Origin: Wurfbainia villosa
Lineage: Eukaryota > Streptophyta > Magnoliopsida > Zingiberales > Zingiberaceae
Reading direction: 5' to 3'
Assembly (NCBI GenBank): GCA_025175895.1
Contig: CM046003.1
Span: forward strand, 26,557,245-26,621,244
Length of the DNA: 64,000 nt
Shown here: one piece after another, positions 23,572-34,560 of the stretch
Numbering within the stretch: position 1 is the stretch's first letter
Layout: each line of letters begins with the position of its first letter
Notes under the pieces: model-generated
What the model saw: the letters and a program-made list of their open reading frames with translations, nothing else
Databases searched by the model: none
What the model was told of the DNA's origin: nothing
Made by a program: the position numbers and the translations under genes

Positions 23572-23885
23572 GATGCCCATTTAGATGACTCTGAAGTTTC
23601 CACAATTGAAAGGCTTGCAATCGCCATGGACAGATTAAGAGAGATTAAGATTGAGGGGATGGAGAAGGTAAACATGGCATTGAGTACAGTCATCTTTTAA
23701 ATTTACAATAATATGAGCCCATACTAGTATTTTACCGCTTTAACATTTTTCATGTACAATGTTAAAACTATGGAATTTGATGGATATGCTTATTGAAGAG
23801 CAACATCATTTTCAGAACATTGCCAGCTGCTTCAAGAAGCATGTACTGATGCCAATACACTCAGTGAATTTTCATAGTATCCAAC
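23572..23885 (+). pseudogene. Captured MAP65-like microtubule-associated protein fragment
   Basis: Exon 1 (about 23572-23667) reads HLDDSEVSTIERLAI then AMDRLREIKIEGMEK and ends at a GT splice donor. Exon 2 (about 23756-23885) reads TMLKLWNLMDMLIEEQHHFQN. Then, after a frameshift, it reads TDANTLSEFS. This order matches the central part of plant MAP65/PRC1 proteins: TI..LA..I..LREVKI.RM, then LLELWNLMDTP.EEQ..F, then T..NTLS. MAP65 bundles antiparallel microtubules. Only about 70 residues survive, with a broken junction (LQDLA part missing) and a frameshift, so it cannot make a MAP65 protein. The intron shows capture at the DNA level. Confidence 0.7.
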
Positions 23886-24110
23886 TTGTGGATCGCTTGG
23901 TCTGCTCAATGCGGGTATTTTGTTTTACGATATATGAGAGAGATAATTGAAGGCGCCGCATCCTTTGACAAGTCTTCCCTACGATCAATAGTAATATTAG
24001 ATATATTTTCAAATTTTCTTATTGATACCATAGCATTTAATTACATTTTCATTTTTTCACATGCTTAAATTCGTGATATGAAAGGAAATTGATGAAGTAC
24101 ATTGAGGGAC
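23886..24110 (+). pseudogene. Ulp1-like (C48) cysteine peptidase remnant
   Basis: The frame reads QCGYFVLRYMREIIEGA, the C-terminal catalytic segment of Ulp1-like SUMO peptidases (Q.....CG.YV..YMR.I), with the catalytic Cys present. After an intron-like gap EIDEV follows at about 24085. Ulp1-like domains are often carried by plant CACTA and MULE transposons. The His and Asp of the triad, which lie upstream, are missing. The same segment is in H at 60810-61010. Confidence 0.65.
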
Positions 24111-24364
24111 TGATTGCATACAAGATTACATATCTGATGATTAGGAGAGATTTAAGTGTACATACATCTTTTGGTTAGATTCTATAAGTGTTTTGCTATG
24201 CAAATACTTTTGGTGCATATGATGTGTAGTTGTTTTGCCACAGTACTTTTTCATATATATCGGTAAAAGTGATCATTTAAAATGTAATGTGACCTTGTAC
24301 TTTACATTGCTACAAGTGCGAGTGTATATATCTTATTGATGTTGTATGATTTATATTAAAAATG

Positions 24365-24795
24365 CAACATCTACAACGGTTTATTATGTGTATATATGTG
24401 TTGAGAAATGACAACTAAAAAACCGTTGTTCATGAGCAAAAAACCGTGGTAAATCGAATCGACAACGGTGAAAAACCGCTGTAGATTTATGAAAGATAAA
24501 CGGTGAAAAAGCTGTTCTATTAGAAAAACCATGGTAAATCGAATTGCAGAATAGTGGTTTGGTCAAAGACAACGGTTAAAAACCGTTGTCTTATCTTTGA
24601 AAAGACAATGGTTTTTCACCGTTATCTTTGACCAAACCAATATTCACAACGGGTCGATTTAACACGGTTTTTCACCATTGTCTTTCCTTAAATCTACAAC
24701 GGTTTTTCACCGTTGTCTTTGACCAACGGGTCGATTAACCATAGATTTTTTTGCTAATAGACAATGGTTTTTCACCATTGTCTATTCGATTTTTT
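24365..24795. repeat. Right subterminal repeats of element D
   Basis: At least twelve copies of ACAACGGT(T)TTTCACCGTTGTC-like units, many as perfect or near-perfect foldbacks, reaching to the terminal GGTGTAGTG. Confidence 0.8.
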
Positions 24796-25185
24796 GGTGT
24801 AGTGCCCCTTGAGGAGCTCATAAGGTTCATCATGTAAACCTTGCAGATGGACTTGGTTCGACATGATGAAAAGGTTGAGTGGTACTACTCATGGAGTTAG
24901 ATGTTGATTAATTAATGGTCAGTAAATTAATTAATCGATGGACATTCGAGATCTTAAACACGGGGAGAAAATGTACAAATAATATATGGAGCCCATATTA
25001 ACTTATGGGGGTTGGTGAGGTAGATCAATGATAATCCTTTAGTGTATTGGATTATCATTAATGAATCGGACTTTATGTGGGCTTGATCCATGGGTGGCCA
25101 AGATCCAACTCCTCCTCATGGTCCCTATTGTATCCTATTAAAACCTCATGAAGCTTAGATCCAATGGATAGAAACAAAACTCTAG

Positions 25186-25287
25186 ATCCAAAGGTAGAGA
25201 TTAAATCTTTAGATCCGACGGTTGAGATTAAATCTCTAGATCCGACGGTTGAGATTAAATCCCTAGAACCAATGGTGGAGATTAAAA
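25186..25287 (+). repeat. U3 tandem units in the LTR of C (about 4 copies)
   Basis: Four units of about 26 bp with CGGTTGAGATTAAATC cores, directly upstream of the TATA box at 25307. Confidence 0.75.
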
Positions 25288-25306
25288 GGAGGCTTATCCC
25301 TAACTC

Positions 25307-25368
25307 TATAAAAGGATAACAAGGGGTTGGCGTGGAGGAGAATTCCAATAGAGAAAGGACTAGGGTTT
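25307..25368 (+). promoter_or_regulatory. TATA box and telo-box-like motif of the LTR of C
   Basis: TATAAAAG at 25307-25314, then TAGGGTTT at 25361-25368 in the likely transcribed leader. Confidence 0.55.
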
Positions 25369-26140
25369 TGGGCGGCAAGAAGAATAGGGGTTGGCGGCAC
25401 CAAATAAGGAATCTATTTCCTTATCTCCTTCTTCCTCAAGCTTGCTGGCACCCAAACAGCTCCTTCCTCGTCTTGGCCGGTGGCCAAAGCTTCCCTTCTC
25501 CTTCTCCTTGGCCGGTGGTAACAAGATTTAGGGCTTTCTCTTGGTGTCTTGGCCGGTTTCCATCATAATCTCCTCTTCCTTCTTGGCCGGCGGCAAGCTC
25601 CATCCTTGGAGGTTGGTGGTTGGTTGAAAGAAGGAAAAGAGCCTTGTTTCTATTCTCCCTCTTGCTTGGAACGAGTAAGGAAGGAAGATTGCCGATCTAG
25701 GAGCTTCAACTTTTGGTAGATCGTCGCCCACATGACGTCCGAAAGGAGGAAGGTTATACAATAGAAGATCGAGAGGTATATCGATTCTCTATTTTTATAT
25801 GTTACATGTTTATTTATGTTTTTCAATTATGAGCATGATATATTCTGTTTGTGGCTAAATAATACTTGGATACCGAACATAAACACAAAAATCGATGATC
25901 CGTACATCGTCTATTCCGCGGCTATTCGTGGAATAGAGGTTGGTCGCTTGAACTGCAAGTTTGTTCAAGTGACTACTCTAAACGAATAGCACGATGATGA
26001 CAAGGTTGCTTGGGTGTTCCCTTTTGTCTAGGATTAAATTTTTAATCTAGGGACATCGATAGGATCGCCATGAACAAGCGATCGAGTTAAAGTGGGAAGC
26101 GAAGTTTCCCCTCACGGATCACTCAATGAAACCCTACAAT

Positions 26141-26152
26141 TGGTATCAGAGC
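26141..26152 (+). other. Primer binding site of element C
   Basis: TGGTATCAGAGC, two bases after the LTR end at 26138. Confidence 0.85.
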
Positions 26153-27196
26153 CAAGGTTTCCGGTTTTGTGTGTTTAGGATTCGGTTACTCTTATGTAGT
26201 TTTTCAATATATTATATATGCTGGATAATAGTAGGATATGCGTAGGTTAACTCTTTGGTTGCAGTCATAAGATCCGACTATTATGGCCATATGTGTGTAT
26301 GTGATTGTATGTGTATATTTTGTTGAATCCTCGGAGTTGATGAGGCAAGTATTTAATTTTTTTTGTAAATTAGATACGACATTGTTTAGCCACTCTTTTT
26401 ATTTTAGTTTACTTTCGATCTAGATTTCATGTACACTCCCTCGTGGAGTATAGAATCGATGGATGTAAATTAAAATAGATTTTAGTCTCGGCTCAGATCT
26501 CCGGATGGCTCGTACATGGCGTAGGAGGAGCGGACGAGAAGGCGATGCGATGGGAGACATATTGAAGACAAAAGCCATAATAGTTGGAAAATAATTTATT
26601 TTTCATATTTATTGCTTATTGTTTGATATGCATGTCGTAGGCTAGAGAATTCCTCAATTTCAAATTACTAAGTGGGAGAGGGATATTTTTATAAATTCCC
26701 ACGGCCTCCATTACAATTTGACATGTGATGAAAACAAACTTGCGCGTCGGCTCTGAGTGCCTTCCTCCCCATCGGATGAGTTTGTTTGCGGATCACAAGG
26801 TCGAATATGGTTATAGGGAATTATTAAGGAGCGTGTGTACTTCCCCATCGGAAGGCACATAACCCGAGATAATTACCTTGGTACTGAGTAATGGTGAACA
26901 CTTAGATACAAATATAAGTATCCTCCCCATCGGAGTCACTGCTTTTATTTGTAGGGCCAAAGAGGAACCAACTATTAATTTTACTTGTAAAAAAGATAGG
27001 TTGATAAGATAGTAAAATTAATGGGTAAAACCTCCTCTTACAAATGTAGAATTCGTATACGTCCACACTATCGTGGCATACAATATTCTCGGTGTTTTGA
27101 GGTGTTGGTTGATTTTAAAATTTTATTGTTTGAGGAATCAATAATTTTTTGAAATCTAATGTTTTGATCTATGTGATTCTTAGGTTTTCTTTCAAA
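26153..27196 (+). other. 5' leader of element C, copy 1
   Basis: About 1.04 kb without a gene, the counterpart of the E leader at 12190-13233. Confidence 0.6.
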
Positions 27197-28046
27197 ATGA
27201 CTTTCAACCCGCTTGCTATGATACTGAAAGAGAATAAACTTACTGGACCCAACTATGTTGATTGAAAGAGGAATCTTGACATTGTCTTGACTGCTGAGGA
27301 ATACAAATATGTACTCCTCGAAGAGTGCCCTCCTAAGCCTGCAGATGATTCTGGGGAAAAGGAGAGAGAGAGTTATAAGAAGTGGATCAAGGCCGATGAG
27401 ATGACACGGTGTTACATTTTGGCATCTATGTCAAATGTACTGCAACATCAGCATCAAGCCATGCCCACTGCTTATGACATGATGCTCAATCTCAAAGAGA
27501 TTTTCGGACACCAGAATCGGGCTGCGAGGCATGAAGCCATGAGGAACTTGATGACGACCACCATGATCGAGGGAACACCCGTAAGGGATCATGTTCTCAA
27601 GATGATGGCTCATTTGAATGAGTTAGAAGTCCTCGGAGTTGAGATCAATGGGGAAACCTAGGTCGATATCATTCTCCAGTCTCTACCTAGGAGTTTTGAG
27701 CAGTTTCACCTGAACTACAACATGAACAAGAGGTTGTATTCGTTAGCGGAACTTCTGACAGAACTCCAGGCGGCAGAGGGGCTATTTCGTCAGAGTGCTC
27801 AAGCACATGCCATGGTGACCCAAAAGGTTTCTACTTCTAAGATGAAAGGCAAGAATAAGAAGAAACAAAATGGGGAAAAGGCGGTGGGAGGTACTCAGGG
27901 AGGAGTGAAGAAGCCGAAAGGCAAGTGCTTCACTTGTAAGCAGATTGGACACTGGAAGAAGGACTGCCCCAACCGCAAGCAGAATAAAGGTATATCTTTT
28001 AGTCTAGTCGTTGAAACATGTTTAGCAGTGTTATCTATCGGCACCT
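27197..28046 (+). pseudogene. Gag of element C, copy 1
   Basis: ATG at 27197 (MTFNPLAMILKENKLTGPNY). The Gag domain is as in E. Stops at 27263 (Trp to TGA), 27659 (Gln to TAG) and 28046 (Trp to TAG, in the sequence before the protease site). The CCHC knuckle CFTCKQIGHWKKDC is complete. The 27263 and 28046 stops are shared with copy 2 and so predate the duplication; the 27659 stop is only here. Confidence 0.85.
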
Positions 28047-28895
28047 AGTGTGTAGATACGGGAGCCACTGATCATGTCTGCAATACTTTACAGGGGTTCC
28101 AGGAAACCAGACGATTGGCTGAGGGGGGAGATTACCGTGTACTTGGGCGATGCCACGAAGTTGGCGGCTGTTGTAGTGGGAGACGTTCATTTATCTTTTG
28201 AGAAAAATAAACTTTTGGGTCTTGAGAATTGCCTTTATGTACCTTTATTTAGAAAGAATTTAATTTCGGTTTCTAAATTATTTATGGATGGATATTCTAT
28301 TTCTTTTAATGACAGAGTTGTTATAAAAAGGAATAGGGACATTATCTGTTCAGGTGCATTGATAGGAAATCTATACACACTTGAACCAAAACCTCCCACG
28401 ATGCAAATTGAAGTTAATAACTCATCTTCTAATTCCAATAAGAGAAAAGAACCTTCGAAGATGAACCAAACATATCTTTGGCATCTTAGGCTTGGTCATA
28501 TTAACCTAAGAAGAATTCAAAGGTTGATAGCTGATTGACCTCTGGGTTCATTAGTGGTGGAGGATTTCTCAACCTGTGAATCTTGCTTGGAGGGTAAAAT
28601 GACCAAGAGGCCTTTTAAGGCCAAGGGGTATAAAGCCAAAGATGTGTTAGAATTGATTCATTCTGATTTGTGTGGTCCTATGTCTATCTATGCTAGAGGT
28701 GGTTTTGAGTATTTCGTCTATTTTATAGATGATTACTCAAGATATGGATACATTTACCTGATGAGCCGCAAGTCTGAATGCTTTGACAAGTTCAAAGAAT
28801 TCAAGGCTAATGTGGAGAAACGTCAAGGTAAAAGTATCAAGACACTATGATCTGATCATGGTGGCTAGTACCTCTTAGGAGAGTTTAGGAATTAC
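28047..28895 (+). pseudogene. Protease, GAG-pre and integrase start of element C, copy 1
   Basis: The protease DTGA region follows the stop at 28046. One extra G near 28125 shifts the frame. GAG-pre (WHLRLGH, CESCLEGK) and the first integrase Asp residues (HSDLCGPM, FIDDYSR) are read at 28074-28538 and 28554-28850. It ends abruptly at GGAATTAC where copy 2 begins. Confidence 0.8.
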
Positions 28896-28898
28896 AAT

Positions 28899-28910
28899 TG
28901 GTATCAGAGC
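28899..28910 (+). other. Second, internal primer binding site in element C
   Basis: TGGTATCAGAGC again, now 2.76 kb inside the element and not next to an LTR. Confidence 0.8.
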
Positions 28911-29955
28911 CAAGGTTTCCGGTTTTGTGTGTTTAGGATTCGGTTACTCTTATGCATTTTTTCCATATATTATATGTGCCGGATAATAGTAGGATATGCG
29001 TAGGTTAACTCTTTGGTTGCAGTCATAAGATCCGACTATTATGGCCAAATGTGTGTATGTGATTGTATGTGTATATTTTGTTGAATCCTCGGGGTTGACG
29101 AGGCTAGTATTTAATTTTTTTTGTAAATTAGATACGACATTGTTTAGCTACTCTTTTTATTTTAGTTTATTTTCGATCTAGATTTCATGTACACTCCCTC
29201 GTGGAGTATATGATCGATGGATGTAAATTAAAATAGATTTTAGTCTCGGCTCAGATCTCAGAATGGCTCGTACATGGCGTAGGAGGAGCGGACGAGAAGG
29301 CGATGCGATGGGAGACATATTGAAGACAAAAGCCATAATAGTTGGAAAATAATTTATTTTTCATATTTATTGCTTATTGTTTGATATGCATGTCGTAGGC
29401 TAGAGAATTCCTCAATTTCAAATTACTAAGTGGGAGAGGGATATTTTTATAAATTCCCACGGCCTCCATTACAATTTGACATGTGATGCAAACAAACTTG
29501 CGCGTCGGCTCTGAGTGCCTTCCTCCCCATCGGATGAGTTTGTTTGTGGATCACAAGGTCGAATATGGTTATAGGGAATTATTAAGGAGCGTGTGTACTT
29601 CCCCATCGGAAGGCACATAACCCGAGATAATTACCTTGGTACTGAGTAATGGTGAACACTTAGATACAAATATAAGTATTCTCCCCATCGGAGTCACTGC
29701 TTTTATTTGTAGGGCTAAAGAGGAACCAACTATTAATTTTACTTGTAAAAAAGTTAGGTTGATAAGATAGTAAAATTAATGGGTAAAACCTCCTCTTACA
29801 AATGTAGAATTCGTATACGTCCACACTATCGTGGCATACAATATTCTTGGTGTTTTGAGGTGTTGGTTGATTTTAAAATTTTATTGTTTGAGAAATCAAT
29901 AATTTTTTGAAATCTAATGTTTTGATCTATGTGATTCTTAGGTTTTTTTTTCAAA

Positions 29956-30807
29956 ATGACTTTCAACCCGCTTACTATGATACTGAAAGAGAATAAACTT
30001 ACTGGACCCAACTATGTTGATTGAAAGAGGAATCTTGAAATTGTCTTGACTGCTGAGGAATACAAATATGTACTCCTCGAAGAGTGCCCTCCTAAGCCTG
30101 CAGATGATTCTGGGGAAAAGGAGAGAGAGAGTTATAAGAAGTGGATCAAGACCGATGAGATGTCACGGTGTTACATTTTGGCATCTATGTCAAATGTACT
30201 GCAACATCAGCATCAAGCCATGCCCACTGCTTATGACATGATGCTCAATCTCAAAGAGCTTTTCGAACACCAGAATCGGGCTGCGAGGCAAGAAGCCATG
30301 AGGAACTTGATGACGACCACCATGATCGAGGGAACACCCGTAAGGGATCATGTTCTCAAGATGATGGCTCATTTGAATGAGTTAGAAGTCCTCGGAGTTG
30401 AGATTGATGGGGAAACCCAGGTCGATATCATTCTCCAGTCTCTACCTAGGAGTTTTGAGCAGTTTCACCTGAACTACAACATGAACAAGAGGTTATATTC
30501 GTTAGCGAAACTTCTGACAGAACTCCAAGCGGCAGAGGGGCTATTTCGTCAGAGTGCTCAAGCACATGCCATGGTGACCCAAAAGGTTTCTACTTCTAAG
30601 CTGAAAGGCAAGAAGAAGAAGAAACAAAATGGGGCAAAGGCGGTGGGAGGTACTCGGGGAGGAGTGAAGAAGCCGAAAGGCAAGTGCTTCACTTGTAAGC
30701 AGATTGGACACTGGAAGAAGGACTGCCCCAACCGCAAGCAGAATAAAGGTAGATCTTTTGGTCTAGTCGTTGAAACATGTTTAGCAGTGTTATCTATCGG
30801 CACCTAG
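29956..30807 (+). pseudogene. Gag of element C, copy 2
   Basis: ATG at 29956. It has the shared Trp-to-stop early on and then an open run of 253 residues from 30046, ending at the shared TAG before the protease site. It holds the UBN2-type domain, the Lys-rich linker and the CCHC knuckle CFTCKQIGHWKKDC. Better kept than copy 1, since it lacks the Gln-to-stop. Confidence 0.85.
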
Positions 30808-32113
30808 TGTGTAGATTCGGGAGCCACTGATCATGTCTGCAATACTTTACAGGGGTTCCAGGAAACCAGACGACTGGCTGAGCGGGGAGATTACCGTGTA
30901 CTTGGGAGATGCCACGAAGGTGGCGACTGTTGCAGTGGGAGACGTTCATTTATCTTTTGAGAAAAATAAACTTTTGGTTCTTAAGAATTGCCTTTATGTA
31001 CCTTTATTTAGAAAGAATTTAATTTCGGTTTCTAAATTGTTTATGGATGGATATTCTATTTCTTTTAATGACAGAGTTGTTATAAAAAGGAATAGGGACA
31101 TTATCTGTTCAGGTGCATTGATAGGAAATCTATACACACTTGAACCAAAACCTCTCACGATGCAAATTGAAGTTAATAACTCTTCTTCTAATTCCAATAA
31201 GAGAAAAGAACCTTCGAAGATGAACCAAACATATCTTTGGCATCTTAGGCTTGGTCATATTAACCTAAGCAGAATTCAAAGGTTGATAGCTGATGGACCT
31301 CTGAGTTCATTAGTGGTGGAGGATTTCCCAACCTGTGAATCTTGCTTGGAGGGTAAAATGACCAAGAGGCCTTTTAAGGCCAAGGGGTATAGAGCCAAAG
31401 ATGTGTTAGAATTGGTTCATTCTGATTTGTGTGGTCCTATGTCTATCTATGCTAGAGGTGGTTTTGAGTATTTCGTCTCTTTAATAGATGATTACTCAAG
31501 ATATGGATACATTTACCTGATGAGCCGCAAGTCTGAATGCTTTGACAAGTTCAAAGAATTCAAGGCTAATGTGGAGAAATGTCAAGGTAAAAGTATCAAG
31601 ACACTACGATCTGATCGTGGTGGCGAGTACCTCTTAGGAGAGTTTAGGAATTACTTATCAGAGGCTGGGATTCAATCCCAATTGCTTGCACCTGGCACAC
31701 CCCAGCAGAATGGTGTAGCAGAGCGAAGGAATATGACACTTATGGAGATGGTTAGATCGATGAACTTGGTTCCATCTAAATCAGTGCCTTCTACTTCCAC
31801 AGAATTGTGGACTGGGCGAAAGCCTAGTCTAAGACATATTCGGATATGGGGGAGTCCAGCACATGTGCTGAAGGCAGATACTGGTAAGTTGGAACCTCGT
31901 ACAGAAGTACGCATGTTCGTTGGCTATCTTAAAGGAACGAAGGGTGGTTTGTTTTATAGTCCTAGAGATCAGAGGGCGATCGTTAGCACGAACGCCAGAT
32001 TTTTAGAGGAAGACTATGTGATGAGCCACAAGCCCAAGAGTAAAATTATTCTGGAGGAATTAAAAGGGGAAGTCACTTCTTCAGTACCACCGGTACAAGA
32101 GGATATACCATAA
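30808..32113 (+). pseudogene. Protease end, GAG-pre and integrase of element C
   Basis: After the shared one-base shift, an open frame of 426 residues (30833-32113). GAG-pre zinc motif: WHLRLGH and CESCLEGK. Integrase DDE residues: HSDLCGPM, LIDDYSR and NGVAERRN. Compared with E it lacks about 22 residues after MVRSM (the SYSELPISFWGYAW part), an in-frame deletion. The C-terminal domain follows (RIWGSPAHVL, RMFVGYLKGTKGGLFYSP). The frame ends at TAA 32111, which replaces Gln. Confidence 0.85.
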
Positions 32114-32725
32114 GTCACTGTACCGCATGTCATAGAGGATACAAAGGAGATACCTCATAATAGTGGGAGGGTTGTGAGACAGCCTGATAGATTTATGTTC
32201 TTGGGAGAATCTTCTGATTGTGTCCCTGGCGAACATGAACTTGATCCCTGGACATATGACGAGGCAATCCAAGATAAAGATGCAGCATCTTGGCAAAATA
32301 CGATGAATACTGAGATTGAATCTATGGATTCAAATCAGGTCTGGGAGAGAGTAGAACCACCCGATGGTGTAAAAACCATTGGATGAAAGTGGATCTACAA
32401 AAGAAAGAGAGGAATAGATGGGAAGGTTGAGACCTTCAAAGCGAGGCTTGTTGTGAAGGGGTATACTCATAAAGAGGGTATCGATTATGAGGAGACCTTT
32501 TCGCCGGTAGCCATGCTTAAGTCTATCTGGATTCTCTTATGCATAGCAGCTCATATGGATTATGAGGTGTGGCAGATGGATGTCAAGACAACTTTCCTTA
32601 ATGGAAGTCTTGAGGAAAACATCTATATGAAGCAACCAGAGGGATTCATTGAGAAGGGCAAATAGCATCTTGTATGTAAGCTTAATCGGTCCATTTATGG
32701 ATTGAAGCAAGCTTCGAGGTCTTGG
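32114..32725 (+). pseudogene. RT N-terminal part of element C, truncated
   Basis: Linker then RT start: VWERVEPPDGVKTIG with a stop replacing Cys (TGA 32384), then KGYTHKEGIDYEETFSPVAMLKSI and WQMDVKTTFLNGSLEENIYMKQPEG. The text stops at TCTTGGAACA, before the catalytic YVDD, and jumps into LTR sequence. RT catalytic core and RNase H are missing. Confidence 0.85.
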
Positions 32726-33546
32726 AACAAGGTGTTGGCGTGGAGGAGAATTCCAATAGAGAAAGGACTAGGGTTTTGGGCGGCAAGAAGAATAGGGGTT
32801 GGCGGCACCAAATAAGGAATCTATTTCCTTATCTCCTTCTTCCTCAAGCTTGTCGGTGCCCAAACAGCTCCTTCCTCACCTTGGCCGGCGGCCAAAGCTT
32901 CCCTTCTCCTTCTCCTTGGATGGTGGTAACAAGATTTAGGGCTTTCCCTTGGTGTCTTGGCCGGTTTCCATCATAATCTCCTCTTCCTTCTTGGCCGGCG
33001 GCAAGCTCCATCCTTGGAGGTTGGTGGTTGGTTGAAAGAAGGAAAAGAGCCTTGTTTCTATTCTCCCTCTTGCTTGGAATGAGTAAGGAAGGAAGATTGC
33101 CGATCTAGGAGCTTCAACTTTTGGTAGATCGTCGCCCACACAACGTCCGAAAGGAGGAAGGTCATACAATAGAAGATTGAGAGGTATATCGATTCTCTAT
33201 TTTCATATGTTACATGTTTATTTTTGTTTTTCAATTATGAGCATGATATATTCTGTTTGTGGCTAAATAATACTTGGATCCCGAACATAAACACAAAAAC
33301 CGACGATACGTACATCGTCTATTCCGCGGCTATTCGTGGAATAGAGGTTGGTCGCTTGAACAACAAGTTTGTTCAAGTGACTACTCTAAACGAATAGCAC
33401 GACGATGACAAGGTTGCTTGGGTGTTCCCTTTTGTCTAGGATTAAATTTTTAATCCGGGGACATCGATAGGATCGCCATGAACAAGCGACCCAGTTGAAG
33501 TGGGAAGCGAAGTTTCCCCTCACGGATCACTCAATGAAACCCTACA
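32726..33546 (+). repeat. Truncated 3' LTR of element C (U3 missing)
   Basis: Equivalent to 25318-26138 of the 5' LTR, about 98% alike by eye. It begins a few bases after the position of the TATA box and ends with the intact ACCCTACA terminus and TSD. Confidence 0.85.
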
Positions 33547-33971
33547 GTATTCACCACCTCGATCCGATCGATGTACTTTAATACTTTTCCCAAGTTGTTT
33601 CTCTGCTTCCTTTCTAAAATCTTTAAACCTTTCAAAGACTTCAGACTTGTATCTTAACAGATACAAATACCCATATCGTGAATAATCATCGATAAAGGTA
33701 ATGAAGTAGCTATAACCTCCTATGGCATGAGTTGACATTGGTCCGCATACATCGGTATGTATAAGACCCAATACCTCAACTGCTCGTTCACCCTTTCCTC
33801 TAAAGGTAGTTTAGTCATCTTTCCTTTTAAGCATGAAACACATGTGTCTAATGAATTTGATTCATAAGACTCCAAAATGACAAGCCTCTGCATTTTGGAC
33901 ATGCGTTCATTGCTTATATGGCCAAGATGATAATGCGATAATTGCGAGGTTAATTGATTATCTAACTTAGC
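33547..33971 (-). pseudogene. Integrase N-terminal half and GAG-pre of element B
   Basis: Minus frames 33771-33520 and 33902-33720 give CVSCLKGKMTKLP (zinc half) and IHTDVCGPMSTHAIGGYSYF, then FIDDYSRYGYLYLL and RSDRGGEY. The first two catalytic Asp are kept. A frameshift separates the two pieces. The domain continues at 8741 beyond element C. Confidence 0.85.
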
Positions 33972-34560
33972 ATGTTTTCTATTTTATTCGATATTGAATA
34001 TCTCGTTGGATGTATCTAACGTGTAGATCCCATTATTTAATATCCCAGTAGCTTAAAGAACACCATACAACATAATGTAACAACAATTATTACTAAACGT
34101 CAAATGATAACGTTTCTTATTCAAACATGAAATAGAAACAATATTCTTTATTAATACAGGAATATAAAAACCATCATCCAACTCTAAGACTAGTCCTGTA
34201 GGAAGTCGCAACATATAAGTACCCTTGGCTACAACAACAACTTTTGCTCCATTGTCAACCCTTAGATATGCTTCTCCCTTAACTAGTTTTCTTATGTTCC
34301 TAAGCCCCTGTACATCATTACATATATGTGAGCCACACCCGGTATTATAACACATGTCCAAGAGGTTTAGGATTTCCAAAAATGAACTATTTCACTTAAC
34401 GCGAATCTTAAAGTGTATAAACTATTTTGCTTATTATAATAATTACTTCATTAGTAGTTAATTAATCGCCGACGTCCAGGGCTTCGTTCGTTGGTTATCT
34501 ACCCAAGTGCTAGAAGAAACAGTATGACATTCAATAACAAATAAACCTGAAGTAGATTGG
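33972..34560 (-). pseudogene. Protease and GAG-pre start of element B
   Basis: Minus frame 34379-34053: YNTGCGSHICNDVQGL, the protease site with Asn in place of the catalytic Asp of DTG. Next come RKLVKGEAYLRVDNGAKV and VLIKNIVSISCLN. F has DTGCGSHICND at the same place, so the change is specific to B. The stretch 34380-34560 is degraded by frameshifts. Confidence 0.8.

Larger units (their letters stand above)
9210..24804 (+). mobile_element. Element D: CACTA-type DNA transposon with captured gene fragments
   Basis: Ends are CACTACAACAAAAA on the left and, in reverse complement, CACTACACCAAAAAA on the right. A 3 bp target duplication CCC stands at 9207-9209 and 24805-24807. Both subterminal zones are packed with short ACAACGGTTTT / AAAACCGTTGT repeats in both orientations, as in plant En/Spm-like elements. 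Its own length is about 6.5 kb; element E adds 9.1 kb. I find no TNP2-type transposase, so it is non-autonomous. Inside are fragments of ubiquitin-S27a, a MAP65-like gene and an Ulp1-like peptidase, all in plus orientation. Confidence 0.85.
8742..26138 (+). repeat. 5' LTR of element C, split by CACTA element D
   Basis: The LTR pieces are 8742-9209 and 24805-26138; joined at the CCC target site they give about 1.8 kb. The joined text GATGTCCCCTTGAGGAG matches the uninterrupted LTRs of E (near 10638) and the solo LTR. The U3 array, TATA box and GC-rich leader all lie in the second piece. Confidence 0.85.
26139..28895 (+). repeat. Tandem duplication in element C, copy 1
   Basis: It starts at the base after the 5' LTR and includes primer site, leader, gag, protease, GAG-pre and the first part of integrase. 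It repeats at 28897-31654 with a period of about 2758 bp. Most differences are single bases. The junction falls inside integrase (GGAATTAC) and continues with the sequence that normally follows the LTR. Confidence 0.85.
28897..31654 (+). repeat. Tandem duplication in element C, copy 2
   Basis: A repeat of 26139-28895, with its own primer site at 28899-28910, leader to 29955 and gag at 29956. Beyond 31654 pol continues without a break, so copy 2 is joined to the original right part. Confidence 0.85.
8742..33546 (+). mobile_element. Element C: Ty1/copia, plus strand, internally duplicated
   Basis: It begins TGTTGGGATGTATAC and ends ACCCTACA, with GTATT at 8737-8741 and 33547-33551 in the integrase of B. 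The 5' LTR is 8742-26138 with transposon D inside it. The internal region 26139-32725 contains primer site, leader, gag and part of pol twice in tandem. The 3' LTR (32726-33546) lacks its U3 part. All open frames are broken by stops. Confidence 0.85.
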
